Source: Basidiobolus meristosporus CBS 931.73 (taxonomy: Eukaryota; Basidiobolomycota; Basidiobolomycetes; Basidiobolales; Basidiobolaceae). Taken from it: a stretch of DNA of 48,350 nt. Both the position numbers and the translations under genes were made by a program. Every line of letters begins with the position of its first letter. The first letter of the stretch is position 1. Shown one piece after another: positions 11,616-23,609 of this stretch. A model generated the notes under the pieces. It searched no databases. It saw nothing but the letters and a program-made list of their open reading frames with translations, and was not told the origin of the DNA. The stretch is from NCBI GenBank assembly GCA_002104905.1, contig MCFE01000667.1, positions 1 to 48,350 of the forward strand, read 5' to 3'.

Positions 11616-14512
11616 TCAATGAGCACGGTACTGATTGTCAATAGCCACCACCACCCACATTGACTGGAAGATGATCTATTAGAGCTATGAAGTATTGCAA
11701 ACACCCTCATTCCCAACCACCGTCATTTCTATTTTCCCTCTTTTCTCATAGATGTCATTGGCCCCTTTTATACCAGGAATTTCACCCTTCACAGCTACCA
11801 TACTTTTTTCCCGGGAAGAACGTATCTTATAGTATTTCCATGAATCTTAATTAGGTTGATATACAACAAAGTAGCTTATCCATCGTCATCATCGTTCCCC
11901 TGGTCAACGTTGCCTAGGAGATTAATTTCTCGAAGTATATTGTATTGTATCGGTACACCGAAGTTCCTGCGAAGGCGATTCCCCATCCACACTCCCTTTC
12001 ACCCCGACGCTTCCAATCCAGCCGCTACCTTCGTCCACCTATCTAGAAGCAAGAACCTTAGCTGACGATATTTCTCTTTCAAACTGTACATTTGCTACTT
12101 GAAATCAATCCCATTGCTTCTCTTTTGCCCTACACTGAAAATAAATGCAACGCGTGAAAGATGGCCAACGGTGCAAGTGTTCCTTGACCAGGGCGCGGCC
12201 GAAGAACTCTCGGTGCGAATCCACAAAACGAAGGGGTTCTTGCCTCCCGGGCAGTAGCCAAGCCCTTCTACACACATGACAAGGCGATTATCTGGCAACG
12301 AATGCGCAGCAGTGGTACTGAATCGCACATGGGCGAATGAATTGGTTGAGATTTGGGTTCCATCACACGTGCAAGTGGTGAAACTAGTTTGAAAGGTCTA
12401 GTGCCATCGTGAGAACAGTTGGGGATGATTTGGTGGACATGGCATGTGATGTTGTTTGAAACTAGTGGATTGGTATTGTGTGCACTCAGGGGTGAAGTGA
12501 AGGCCGGTTTCAAGAGCGCTACTGAGTCAGCTGTTTCTTTTGAGATTGCATCGGTTGGGTTGAGCCTAGGCAAATCAAAAAGTGATGAGCACCAACTTAC
12601 ACCACCGTGGGGTAGCTGAGTACGTGCTTAGCGCCTGTTGCGTTGCGAAAGCTCTGGTTGGTTGTACCAAAGGCTAAAGGCTAAAGGCTAATCGGGTGTT
12701 ACAGATCAATGACTAACCCGAAATGATGGTTGATCAGGATATCGATGCTGCTGCGACATATAATCTGATTGATATACAAGGAGATTTCACAACGGTAGTC
12801 ATCCATCATTGCCCCCAGCAATTGACTCAGCGGCTGATTGTACAGCACCAGCATAGACTCACCACCAGCTGTGGGTCAAAGCTAATGAAGCCCCTTGATG
12901 TTGATGGAGGGAGGGGAATTTTCAACGTCCCCTGGGTAACACCGGAGCTGGCAAAAATGCGCCGAACAATTGGCATGGTATCTTTTTGGGATAGCTTTCA
13001 CATTTACTGTAGACAGGCCTGTGTGCTTGTTGATAGAACCAGAGAGCTGTGGAGGTGCAGTACAAATGGCTAGCTTCCACTCAGGTTTGTAATCAGACCA
13101 TGTGGAGCATTAGGTGCTAGTCAGAAAGCTGCTAACCCATCCATGGTGATTCTCCAGAAACCAATCAAATGACAAGTGGCCCAAATCTACTATTCAATTC
13201 ATTAGAAATTGCAGTTGGGGAACTACCTCTCAAATCAATATTGCAGTATTGCTAGATCTATAACCACCAAGCCACCGTTGCATACCCCAGGGAGATGGGA
13301 GTATTTCAAGACCAGCAATTCATCTTCAGTCAAACTTATGAACCTGGGGTTTTCATTGGTATTCCTGCCTTTTCACTGGGGTTTTCCACCCCACTTACAG
13401 CCAAAGATTTCGGATTGCCTCAAAGTTGTGAGAAAGCCAGTGACTTGGTTTCCTGCTTTGCATATGAAATAGGTGTACAAGGATTTGAATATTCCATGCA
13501 GCATTCTACTTTGATATAGCCCCTAATCCTGGTATTTTTGAAGTTGCGGTCTAACCCAAGCTGGATTCTTACGGAGTCTGTCAGGGTGTTCTTATAGCGC
13601 CCATCAGAAATCTCGGCTAGCTGGTAAACCCCGAATCCCAGGTGTAAAAATAGCAGTAAGGCTCATAAAATACTGAGACTTTGGTTGCTGAAACGCTGCC
13701 CTACGGATGTTGGTGGCTTTTTCATGGAGTCATACACATTACGGGTAACAATTGATACCTAGTAGAGATGACTCAAGTAACCATTACTTGGCAAACCATA
13801 TAAGCTAGAATATTATCAAATCCAATGGAGGTAACTAATCTGCTAGCATGGGATTAGAGATACTAGTGGGTAACATGCATGTCATCTGACTTGGCATGAT
13901 CGTCTCGGCCATACCGGAATGCGCGAGTCTTTCGTAGCGCACTTAATATCTTGAGCCCTGCCAAGCGATTAATTTGAATCGCGAGTGCTGCAAATGGCCA
14001 AGCATAACTGCCAGAGCTCAACGCTCGCTATCAAAAATCCTCCGAGCTAAGGATAACGAAAGCAGTAACCATGGATGTCACCATTTCCCAAATCCAGTAA
14101 TCGATGATTCCTCATCTACTCTTTCAGAACCCCTCGTAAGATCTCACAAACTTTTAGATCATTTGGCACCCCCATCTTACATGGAGCAGCCAGTAGGTGA
14201 AATCCATCCAAATTCTGCCACCTAGCTTTTGCTTCCCCAGTTTCCCCACTTCTTTTCTTGCCGTTCGTTGTACAGATCCTACATCTGCTGAGATATTGAT
14301 CTGTCTACGGTGCATGATGGATTGGTCAGGATCTAGCTCGTCGTGTCACACGAAAAATTCATTCTACCATATCGATCAAAGGGTGACGAACCCAATGCCA
14401 CTGCTTCAAAATTAATGAAAATTTATTGATAGCCACATGATACAGGCCATGTCAGGTAAGAAGGTGATTATGTTACATGTAGGACAGAGGAGTAATGGAT
14501 GCCAGGCAGAGA
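11616..14512. other. Intergenic region, no gene recognised
   Basis: The photoreceptor (plus) and the chitin deacetylase (minus) converge here, so only 3' flanks are expected. Open frames up to about 116 codons (such as 12723-13073) have no recognisable motif. A small tandem run of the 7-mer AAAGGCT, three units, lies at about 12669-12690. I checked the first kilobase for a missed exon with two CxxC pairs and saw none. Confidence 0.5.
12669..12690. repeat. Short tandem repeat (AAAGGCT)3
   Basis: Three consecutive copies of a 7-base unit, ending in AAAGGCTAATCG. It is too short to imply function and is probably a slippage product. Confidence 0.7.
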
Positions 14513-15943
14513 TTATTGGCCATCTGCCATTCCAATTACGGGGATCAAAATGGCCCAGAAAAGTGGATACACGACTGAGGCGGTTGACGTTGAGTTTGGC
14601 CCGGTCTTGCCACTAGTCGTAGTGTTTGCGTTCCCAGCTGACTGATTTCCACCACCGATTACAATTGGTTTGCTGTTGTCAATAAAGGAACACGAGTCGT
14701 TCTGGCATAAACATTTGCATCCGATGGGGTCCCACCACAGTGTATCGCAGCTATCGGGGACTGGGCAGCGGGCACCAGCGGTGCCAGCCTTGACACTACG
14801 ATCTGGTACGGGGTTGCTGACGCTTGGTTCGGTTGAGGGGCAGCCATAGCACGTGCTGAATGAACCGTTCGCAAAATTGCACATCTCGGGTAGCCCAGGA
14901 TCAATCTGACCCCCTTTGACGTCGGCCACACCATTACATATCTCCTGGGTCTCCGCCTTGGTCTGGCATTTCACGGCAGCAAAATCGCCCATCTTTGACT
15001 TGTCCACGGGGCTCTTCATCCAAGCCAGCAGCTGCTGATTATTCACAAACCAAACATCAGCCTGCTGGGATGCCCAGGTGGAGAAGTCATTCAGCATTTT
15101 CACCTGGTCAGCCGGATAGGCGAGTCCAGGGGATTTGGAGATGTGTGCCGGATGGAGATATATGCCGAAGGGTGCCCTATTGCCGTTGTAGTGTCTGTTG
15201 AAGTTGTCCTTGAGCCATTGTAGAACAGTTTCAGGCTTGGAGTCCAGATTGGGGTCCATCAGGTGTGGCGTGACACCATCCATAACGGCGTACATGGGGA
15301 TCTCCCAGAATCCTGGAAGTTTCAACCCGGCGTCACATATACCGGAGTAGCAATCGTTTGCCAAACCGTTGTCCAGGGTGTAGGGCCAGTACGAGTCGGT
15401 GTCAAGGGCGGTTATACTCGAGTCGTATTCGAACCCAAGGTCCACGGCATTCTTAAATGTGTTGGCGGAATAATTAAGGAATGGGGCACGGAACCCGGCC
15501 AACTTCCCTCTGGGAATTCCCGCAAAGGAGTTGATGGCCAAACGAGACCCACCCATCTCTTCCTTTGATGGATCCCCGACGTGATTCATGGTGTGGCAAG
15601 CAACCTCATGACCCATACCATACCACTGAGTTACCAAGTCGTAGTCCGTGTACTGTGTGCTAACGTAGAAGGTGCCAAGAGCAGGACAGCCGTTGGGGTT
15701 CTTATGGCTTGAAAGGACATCAAGGGCGGCAGGGAAAGTGTATGCCTGCACAGCATCATCGAAGGTGATGGTAACAAACTGTGGAGCATTGGAGCCCGTG
15801 ATACCGCCGGGAGGATTGCTAGAGGCACAATTGCATTTTGGAAGGACACATGTGGTAGGATCACAGCTGTAGGCTGCTTGGAGTTGCTGAGGCAACGCCA
15901 GAGAGAGTAAAACCACGGTAAGCTGTGAGAGTAAAGAGATCAT
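14513..15943 (-). CDS. Secreted chitin deacetylase (polysaccharide deacetylase, NodB fold), probably GPI-anchored
   Basis: An intronless frame of 476 aa from the ATG at 15941-15943. An upstream in-frame ATG at 16036 is rejected because the later one starts a clean signal peptide (about residues 1-23). After a short Cys-rich stretch comes a carbohydrate-esterase 4 domain: TFDDA (catalytic Asp pair), a HTMNH motif for metal binding, RAPFLNYS, YDSSI, and LHPAHI near the end of the barrel. A second Cys-rich module (GCPSTEP through GCKCLCQ) leads to an Asn/Thr/Ser-rich stem and a hydrophobic C-terminus, which fits GPI attachment. Such enzymes turn nascent chitin into chitosan at the cell surface. 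The first metal-binding His motif lacks the usual HP ending, having GDP after HV. Whether the tail is a GPI signal is inference. Confidence 0.92.
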   Translation of the reverse strand: MISLLSQLTVVLLSLALPQQLQAAYSCDPTTCVLPKCNCASSNPPGGITGSNAPQFVTITFDDAVQAYTFPAALDVLSSHKNPNGCPALGTFYVSTQYTDYDLVTQWYGMGHEVACHTMNHVGDPSKEEMGGSRLAINSFAGIPRGKLAGFRAPFLNYSANTFKNAVDLGFEYDSSITALDTDSYWPYTLDNGLANDCYSGICDAGLKLPGFWEIPMYAVMDGVTPHLMDPNLDSKPETVLQWLKDNFNRHYNGNRAPFGIYLHPAHISKSPGLAYPADQVKMLNDFSTWASQQADVWFVNNQQLLAWMKSPVDKSKMGDFAAVKCQTKAETQEICNGVADVKGGQIDPGLPEMCNFANGSFSTCYGCPSTEPSVSNPVPDRSVKAGTAGARCPVPDSCDTLWWDPIGCKCLCQNDSCSFIDNSKPIVIGGGNQSAGNANTTTSGKTGPNSTSTASVVYPLFWAILIPVIGMADGQ

Positions 15944-18900
15944 GGAAAAATGACGGAATAGCACACCTGAAGTGAGGCACACAGCTCGGCCATCCGGGCG
16001 TTTTATAGGAAAATCTCTTGAACCTATGATTGCCACAACTCACACCTCATTATTGTTACAACTCATTTTTCCTCTTTGGGATGGGATGTTTGAATTAGCT
16101 AGCAATGATAACAACAGATCATGACCTACCGGAACCATATTTCTCATTGAGGCTGAATTCATTATTGCCTACTAAAATAATCACCCAATAACCAACACCA
16201 TTGGGTGGGTCTCACATGGTGATTGCAATAAAACCACCATGTAGGAGGTCAACCATTGATGAGCCAGGATTAAGCTTCAAATGAAGCTTCTCTCCTACGC
16301 AGCTTAAGGTGAATAAGGTGGGTGCAGAGAGCTCAGCAGTGCGTGGATATTGCTGGTCAGATAAGGCTGACTATCTTGACTTGCACGGATCATCGGAATA
16401 TCGCAAGACGATCTCTTACGGGAGGGGAAACATCTTTGAACCGCCGAAGTGGAATCATTCTGGCACTTATACGTGACCACCTAGAATTCCATTTCCATGC
16501 AATCCCCCCGCACTCTGGTCAATGCCTTCTTATCCTCATCAATGGCTGAGGCACAAACTGCTTTCCGTGCATGTATGACATGAATAACACTAATACGGCA
16601 CACCGCATCGTGGTTTCGCCAGCGGTTTATTAAGATAAATAGAGTGGGCATGGTTGTTCCGTGAACAAAGAGGTCGCTTTGTTTGGGCAAACCTGTTTAC
16701 TGAGTGATAATGTACTATTGGGCTGTTTACGGGTGGTTGATGTAGAGTCCAGGATCTCCGACAACAATAGCTATCACGGGAAGCTCAATGATCCGTTGAT
16801 TATTAGATTGCCTGGAGTTATACACCCGTCCTCCATAGCCTAGAATGAGATGAGATTGTGATGGTCGCCTTTAATGGATGCGGAAGGTAATTTGGGAAGC
16901 GACGCCCATTATTCGACAGTGCCTAGAATGGATGACGAGCACTCCTGAAAAATCCAGCGAATTACTGTACCAAGTCACACAGAGCCCTGAACATTATTCT
17001 CACAACCTCCCGTGCTCTGCAGCAGGTTGCCAAATCATCCGAATTGTCGATATCACCGTTGTTCCAAATCGGTGAAGTGGCCCACCTACTGAAGTTTCTA
17101 AAAATAATTGATTCCTTGATCCAATCCTCCCGCGATAATTCTTTGCTCTGTTGACCGGTTGGGTGGGCTATATATACATCCCAGCCTTCCCTCCCTGATC
17201 CAATTCCCTAATTCGCCTTCCGCTACGAAAAAGGGAATCCTTTGGAAGGGCCATTGGGAATTCTTACCAATTGGGGGAATTTTCATTAATGTGAGTGAGA
17301 CGCCAATTTTGGCTCATCGCCATCAAGTGAGCAGTTTTCCTAATCCGTCGTTCCAGAGCACAAGTGTGCTAGAGGGAAACATGATCCCGATTGCGTCGCC
17401 TCCATGGGGGAGATGGGTTAACCAACCAGGGTTTCCTTTTTGGGGACCGTTCGCTGCTCGGATAAATGGGCCACTCAATGGATTTTCGTGGATCGGTTGC
17501 CATATTCACTACATCGTTGCGGATAAAATCAGTCAGGAGGGCCACGCTCGATCTGCCAGGTGAAACATGGCCATATTTATCTGCGCAAATTCATTACCCA
17601 TTGATTATGATCATATGGCACGACTACGTTACAGGACATGCTGCTAGCAGATGCATGGCGTATTCATGGCAAAGCGGGCGAGTTGCACGAATTCGGGTGC
17701 CATTTATTTGGCGAATTAATGAGTTCCCAATGCTAGTGGTAAGTGTTGGTGGGCCTCGAGCAATCTTGCTACCTCTTGATTCTCTCCTGTCAATTAATGG
17801 GCCCTTCGAATTCAACCTGATTATGACCAGCCCCTCAGGGCGACGCTTGATGATACAAGTGGTACGACCTTTCATTTGACTAGTCTCCTACCAGTCAGAT
17901 CTCACTTGCAATCTCATTGATGGACCTGTTGTGTTATCGCCGCCACCAAAGATTTCCTATGTTACGTACAGTCTCACCCAATTCAAGAGGATGCAGCTTG
18001 GGTTACGTAGGATTCTCCGATGACCATTTCCATCAAGGAACATGCCATGCCATGGCTCTCACGTTCTCGATAACCAAACTTAAGATTCCAAGCAAACACT
18101 GACTCCAGCCGTGTTGGAAAACGCCGATGTGTGAAATCTCTCCCGGATACTACCCCAGGCCATGGTCGAGTCTTGGCTCTGGGGGTTTCTTTTAGCTACA
18201 TGGGCATTTCCTCTCCCAGGAGGAAGACCTGAAATTCTATTTAACCACACGAATACATCGACAGCGTAACCCTAATTCTGTTGCTTGATACAATTTATTG
18301 GTACCTTCGTGGCACTGCTCTTATGTGACTTGGGTTACCTTGATGAGTATGCTTGGCCAGGCATATCACCAACCACACAGAGCCTTCTAGACTGAGAGTG
18401 GCTCGGCTTAAGTTGCCAGCGTGTCTTAATGGGTATGCGTGATACACCATGGGAAACCTGTCTGAGAGTACAGGCTAGATCTCCAGAATGTCCCACCTCG
18501 ATTCAGTCCACCACGATCCCAAATCTTGTTGATACGAGAATACTCCCTCCTCGAATAATCCCACCGCTCATACCTCCACATGTTGTATATAACTGATCCC
18601 TGCCTCCCCACTGATCTCCCCTAGATCCTGGGTGGATGGTGTGATGCGTCTGTGTAGATGCTTGAGGCGAAGAAACCATCGTCGTGCTACCAAGCCCCTG
18701 GCACAGCCTATTCAAGTAGCAATCCTAACGGGACCCAGCAGACAATCTCATCTATTTGTAACCAGGGCCCGCGTCTAGCAATGATTTCCCTCGACCATGT
18801 CCCACGCCTCAAATCCCAAAAGGAGCATTTTTTAGGTAACGCACCGTTTGCACCCCATTTCAGACCTTTCGAAGCTTGGCTCTCAGCCCTCACATCACAG

Positions 18901-19970
18901 TAGTAACGCACCCTCAGTGTGATGGTAACGATCCATCCCATCAGGCGCCCAACAATACTGGCCTACCTTCGAATCCCGAAGTGATGGATGAACTAGGCGG
19001 CCTCTCCTTCTATCCATCTTTTGCACCACCTGTTGTCGACCTGCACCCGACAATATCTTGTTTGGCTGAGGAAATGCGGCCATTCTTACTACATAGCATT
19101 TCAGGGGAACCACTTCATCAGAGGGAATCGTGCCCTACCAAGCTTCACTTTCTCTTCGGTAAGATTCATCCCACCAATTTCTCTCACACCGATATAGCCT
19201 CCCCTTGCCGTGCCTGGCTTGGAATCGGACCACCACCAAAGCCTATCGCTAACTCAAGCGGGGTTGGAGGCTAGGGGACTCCGTTCAACTTTGAAGTTAC
19301 AGTTGGGAACTCGGAGGGATGCCAATGCAACATCAGTCAGTCGGTGTACCATGGCTATCCTGATCCAGGTGGTAATGGGCTGATAGTAATGATCTGTAAT
19401 ACTGGTCACTCTGGTTGCAAGTACTCAGTGAGGCATCTGATGGTTAAACTGCCGCTTGCTCAATCCGGTAATTTCAATCTCGTATGGTTCTGTGTTGTGA
19501 ATACCCAGGGGGGACGGAGTCTCCAACTTCACTCATAGTACCGTCGATTTCGAATAACCAAAGAAGGTTCGATCCGTTTAGGTTGTGTGCATCCATCGAA
19601 ATATCCGTTCCGTTGTTACATTGGAGATCGACGCGAAATCCTGAAGGATTTCCACTACGATATTTTGGATCGGATCTGACGACCGCTGATGTATCCCATT
19701 CGGCACCAAATCCATCATCCATCACGATCTGCGTAGTGGAAATGAATGTGGGGATCTTTTGGGCGATTCGGACGAATGGTGGAACCATCGAAAAGGTTGG
19801 AAACCTGCAAAGCAACCCATTAGCCCTAAGCTGGATACTCCGGCTTTCTTAGGCTTTGGGGTTTGGCCACTGAACTAATGATTCTTTGCATGGTTCCACT
19901 TGCCACAAGGCTTGGAATATTGTGTTTTGGATGTCTTTCGCACTGATGTATGGATTGTGGTAAAATCGGA
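15944..19970. other. Long gene-poor region
   Basis: Four kilobases with no gene I recognise. The first 300 bases should hold the chitin deacetylase promoter. Around 17098-17879 and 18658-19274 several open frames of 60-137 codons overlap in different frames and on both strands. None has a family motif, signal peptide or credible intron structure. Unlike the TE blocks, CpG is frequent here, so it is not obviously decayed transposon. Confidence 0.45.
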
Positions 19971-19976
19971 AGTGGC

Positions 19977-20652
19977 TGGCTGATCGAGTGGTTCAAGTGG
20001 TATTCTCATACTGATTCGTTGAATATAAAAGTGGTGTTTATATTTTTACGTGGTCTTGACAGCTGTAAATTTCGTAATTACACCTAAATACTCCCTTAAC
20101 TTAGTCACTTGAATCATAGTCTACAAATATTAGTCCATTTTGTCGAAACTCCTTGTTGGGATTCACTTTGAATATCTCACTGAAACAACAGGTACGGCTT
20201 GGGAGAACTAGTAGATTATGTGGTCTTCACTTGATGATTTATTGAATATAAAAGTAGTACTTATACTTTTGCATAGTCTTGGCAAGACAAACACATAGAA
20301 TATGCTTAGGAAGGCCCGAAGAGCATGTGTGCAAAGTTTGGGGCTGTTTGGACAACTTTGAGATTTCTAAAGTTCTGGGTACCTGATATTTTGGTGAAAG
20401 TATTCCAAGTAAATCCCAACAAGGAATTTGGCCAGAATACCAGTGTTTGCACTTCTACATTAAGTAAATCATCAAGTGAAAACCACAAAATCCACCAATT
20501 CTGCTAATCACTTCCAATATCTCCAAGATTCACACAAGATTGGCAGAACCTACACACACAATATGCTTACAAAGGTCCCAAGTGCATGCGTGCAAACTTT
20601 GGGGCCTTTGGCCATCTTTAGGAAATTCTTTATACTCTGGGTGCCTGATATT
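19977..20652. mobile_element. Mosaic of Copia LTR fragments in alternating orientation
   Basis: Pieces of the LTR family seen complete at 20653-20997 and 30246-30594. Approximate order: antisense 19977-20058, sense 20062-20195, antisense 20196-20445, sense 20446-20535, antisense 20550-20652. They are recognised by shared landmarks: TTGTTGGGATT, GGTACC(A/T)GATATTTTGGTGAA, GCAAAGTTTGGGGCTGTTTGGACAACTTTGA, and the AT-rich segment carrying TATAAA and AATAAA. Confidence 0.7.
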
Positions 20653-20997
20653 TGTTGTAAGTTCCATATTTACACCTAAAAATTCACTTGATTTAGTCAC
20701 ATCATTGCCTACAAATCTTAGAGAGTTCTGGCCAAATGCCTTGTTGGGATTTACTTGGAATATAATTCACCAAAATATCAGGTGCCCAGAACAAGAAATA
20801 TCTCAAATTTGTCCAAACAGCCCTGAACTTTGCACAGATGTGCCCGGGACCTTCCTCAACATATTTTACGTGCTTGTTTTGCCAAGATCATGTACAAGTA
20901 GTATTTGTACTTTTACATTCAATAAATCATCAAGTGAAAACCACATAATCTACTTGTTATCCCAATCACTTCCAGTATCTCCAAAACTCCTACAACA
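20653..20997 (+). mobile_element. Copia-family solo LTR, sense orientation
   Basis: About 345 bp from TGTTGTA to TACAACA, so the termini are a 7-bp inverted repeat beginning TG and ending CA. The sense direction is set by the copy at 30246, which is followed by a primer-binding site and gag. No matching flanking duplication is visible (ATATT versus TAATT), so it is old or rearranged. Confidence 0.75.
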
Positions 20998-21492
20998 TAA
21001 TTGCTTGTAGTATAAATAATTCCAAGAGCAACCCTAGAGCAGGGTAGTATATTGAATTTTGAGCTTGGCAAAAAGAAAAAAGAAAGACCCTATAAATTCT
21101 GCCTGACAAAATAATGATAATGTGTTTGGAGTGGCCACAGCAAGTGGGGTACAAAGATTAGGGTGAATTGGTCTGGTAACTCACTATTCATTGACTCTGC
21201 CAAAAATATTGATGGACACTATGTTATATATATATATGGTTGACAGGATATCAGCACATATCACTGTGGAAGTCCTTACCAATACCAGGTATTTCAAACC
21301 TTCTTTGACAAGCCAAAATTTTCACAAAACACATACCATTGTTTTACAAAGTTCTACTCATAATTAGTAATTATAATGTGAAAGGACATCTTTTGGTTGA
21401 TAGTATTGACACTTTTGTAAGCCAGATATTTGATGTTGTAAGAGATACCTTCTTTGAAAGCTTACATTAATATATGAATTATACCATGTTTT

Positions 21493-21840
21493 TGTTGTAA
21501 TAGATTTGGAAATATTGGAAGTGATTGGGAGAGCAAGTAGATTATGTGGTTTTCACTTAATGATTTATTGAATGTAAGAGTACAAATACTACATGTACAT
21601 GGTCTTGGCAAAACAAACACGTAGAATATGTTTAGGAAGGTCCCAAGAACATGTGTGCAAAGTTTGGGGCTGTTTGCACAACTTATCGAAATCTCATGTT
21701 CTGGGTACCTGATGTTTTGATGAAGATATTCGAAGTAAATCCCGACAAGGAATTTGCTCAGAATTCTCTAAGATTCGTAGGTAATGATCCAAGTGACTAA
21801 GTTTGGTGAATATTTAGGTGGAATTCCGAAATTTACAACA
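21493..21840 (-). mobile_element. Copia-family solo LTR, antisense
   Basis: About 348 bp from TGTTGTAA to TTTACAACA, full length and in the opposite orientation to its neighbour at 20653. The flanks GTTTT and CAAGT do not match, so no target duplication survives. Confidence 0.75.
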
Positions 21841-23609
21841 CAAGTGACCAAGTTGAATGGTTTGGTCGCTGAGTGAAATAAATTCCAACTATATTCGTAG
21901 CTGAATAGCGAAGCAACAATCGAGCAATTATCAGAGGGTAATATTGATTACTAGCAGCATGTACTAGGTTGCAAACTGTAATATACACCCAGCGTACATT
22001 TTTCAATACAACTCCAAATGGAACATCACGACTCAATAATCCCGGCAACATTAAGTAGTAGCTCATGTAACATCACTCCAAAGGTACCTCAATAATCACT
22101 TGGTGCTAGGGTTTTACGAAGAAATGGTTTGCCAAGTAAAAATCCTGTGGTTGACCTCGTCGAGCGAACATTACAGTAGATCGTGGAGAGGCATCTGTGA
22201 GGGGGGAAGGGATTCTTCATCTTTCTAGCGATGCCACCATTCCAAGAAAGAAAGTGCCCACTCATTTTACGACCAGGCACCCACTGAGAATTGAATTCAT
22301 TGGGGGTGGGTTGGGTACTAGGTTTTAAGGGATTCCTAATCTAGATCGTCCAATTTAAGCGTATGATCCCATATGAATGAGGGCACGACACAGGCCCGAT
22401 GTTCAGACAGCAGTGATCTATCTTCACCTGATGAATGAGGCACTACTTGCCAAGGCCTTCCTAGGGTCAGATCTACTCTGGGCATTGTCAAGCATGCTAG
22501 TAGAAAGTTCTCGATCGGTCGGTCGATCCAGCTAATACCAGGAACACCAGTGCTAGGGAGTCATGAGAAGTAGATTTGGTTGGGATTCACTTGACCGTGA
22601 AACAGCAAGGTTCTAGCATCCGTTCGCATACTGCACACCTCTCAGATGCTAAGCCGACTGACTACTAGCGAAACGGTCTGACCAAGGGGCCACCTGTATG
22701 AGACCCGGTGGTAAAACGGCCCACGTAACACCCAGATAATCCGATTGATGCGCGATCTCTTGAGTGTATGCAACGTATTTCACGTGCTCTCGATGCCTTG
22801 AAGCCATCTAAATCAAAGGGTGCCGGTGTAGGTGGGCCATTCCCAACCGGATGGATTGATGTCTGGCGAGGGAATGAACATGCCTGCACACCTATGACTC
22901 ATTGGCAAGTGCTGTGCTGTGCTGTGCTGTGCTCTATCCTCCTCCAACAGACACTCAGCGTCGATTCATGCAACCCCAGGACCGTGCTTCAGATCTGGAA
23001 ACCGGCGAATCATCGCTTTGCTTTCACCTGGATCTTGGGAAGTCCGTAGGATTAAGATAGCAAACATGCAACAGGGATTCGTTTCAGCATTGATCGTAGC
23101 TACCTGTGGCCCAGATTCCCCACCGGTTTCTCTTGGTCGGTGAAAGGCGTCGGGTGACCAAATCGATGCTTTCCCACTCGCCATCAGGTTTCCTGCATGC
23201 AGCACCACGGGTACACGCTAGCCCAAGGTCAACTTCGACGGGATGTCCCGGGAATGGGCTGGGTGACTTGTCTCGCATGCCCACTCAATATCGAACCAAT
23301 CCCGCCTGGGCAGGGACAGCCATGTAACGAAAACCATATATTTGAGTCAGATGCTAATGGGAGGAAGCTATTCCGGATATACATATTTGGAACCGAGAAA
23401 TTTGTTTTCTTGCACTGCAATAGATGAGCTAGCTGAACGCCCGCCGTGGAAGGGACCTTCCCTGTCGTCTTCCACCGAAGCGGTGCGTTCCAGCTGGCAT
23501 GGGGGAAAGATGTCTACGTGTGAAATTCAACTGGATGTGTAACATGGTGCTGGGTTGGGGATGAAAATAACTACATATTTAAAGAGTATGCAAAACAAAA
23601 ATCTACATT
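21841..23609. other. Intergenic region, no gene recognised
   Basis: CpG content rises again after the LTR. This stretch holds only overlapping motif-free frames under 100 codons and a (GCTGT)n run at about 22910-22933. The right end is the 3' flank of CDC27. Confidence 0.45.
22910..22933. repeat. Tandem pentanucleotide (GCTGT)n
   Basis: About four and a half units of GCTGT in a row. A simple microsatellite with no apparent link to a gene. Confidence 0.75.

Noticed and set aside
11616-12700. Possible extra exon supplying the missing GATA finger
   Set aside because: I read the plus strand for paired CxxC codons at finger spacing and saw none, and the stop at 11613-11615 follows a plausible C-terminus.
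15944-16036. Upstream start giving a 31-residue longer chitin deacetylase
   Set aside because: The extension has no signal-peptide character, while the ATG at 15943 begins a typical secretion signal.
17159-17879. Two overlapping plus-strand open frames of 134 and 137 codons and one minus-strand frame of 83 codons
   Set aside because: They overlap one another in different frames, have no family motif, signal peptide or domain-like composition, and no ATG context stands out. Chance openness is the simpler explanation.
18966-18990. TTCGAATCCC, like a tRNA T-loop
   Set aside because: The flanking five-base arms do not pair, and no D-arm, anticodon arm or acceptor stem lies at the right distance.
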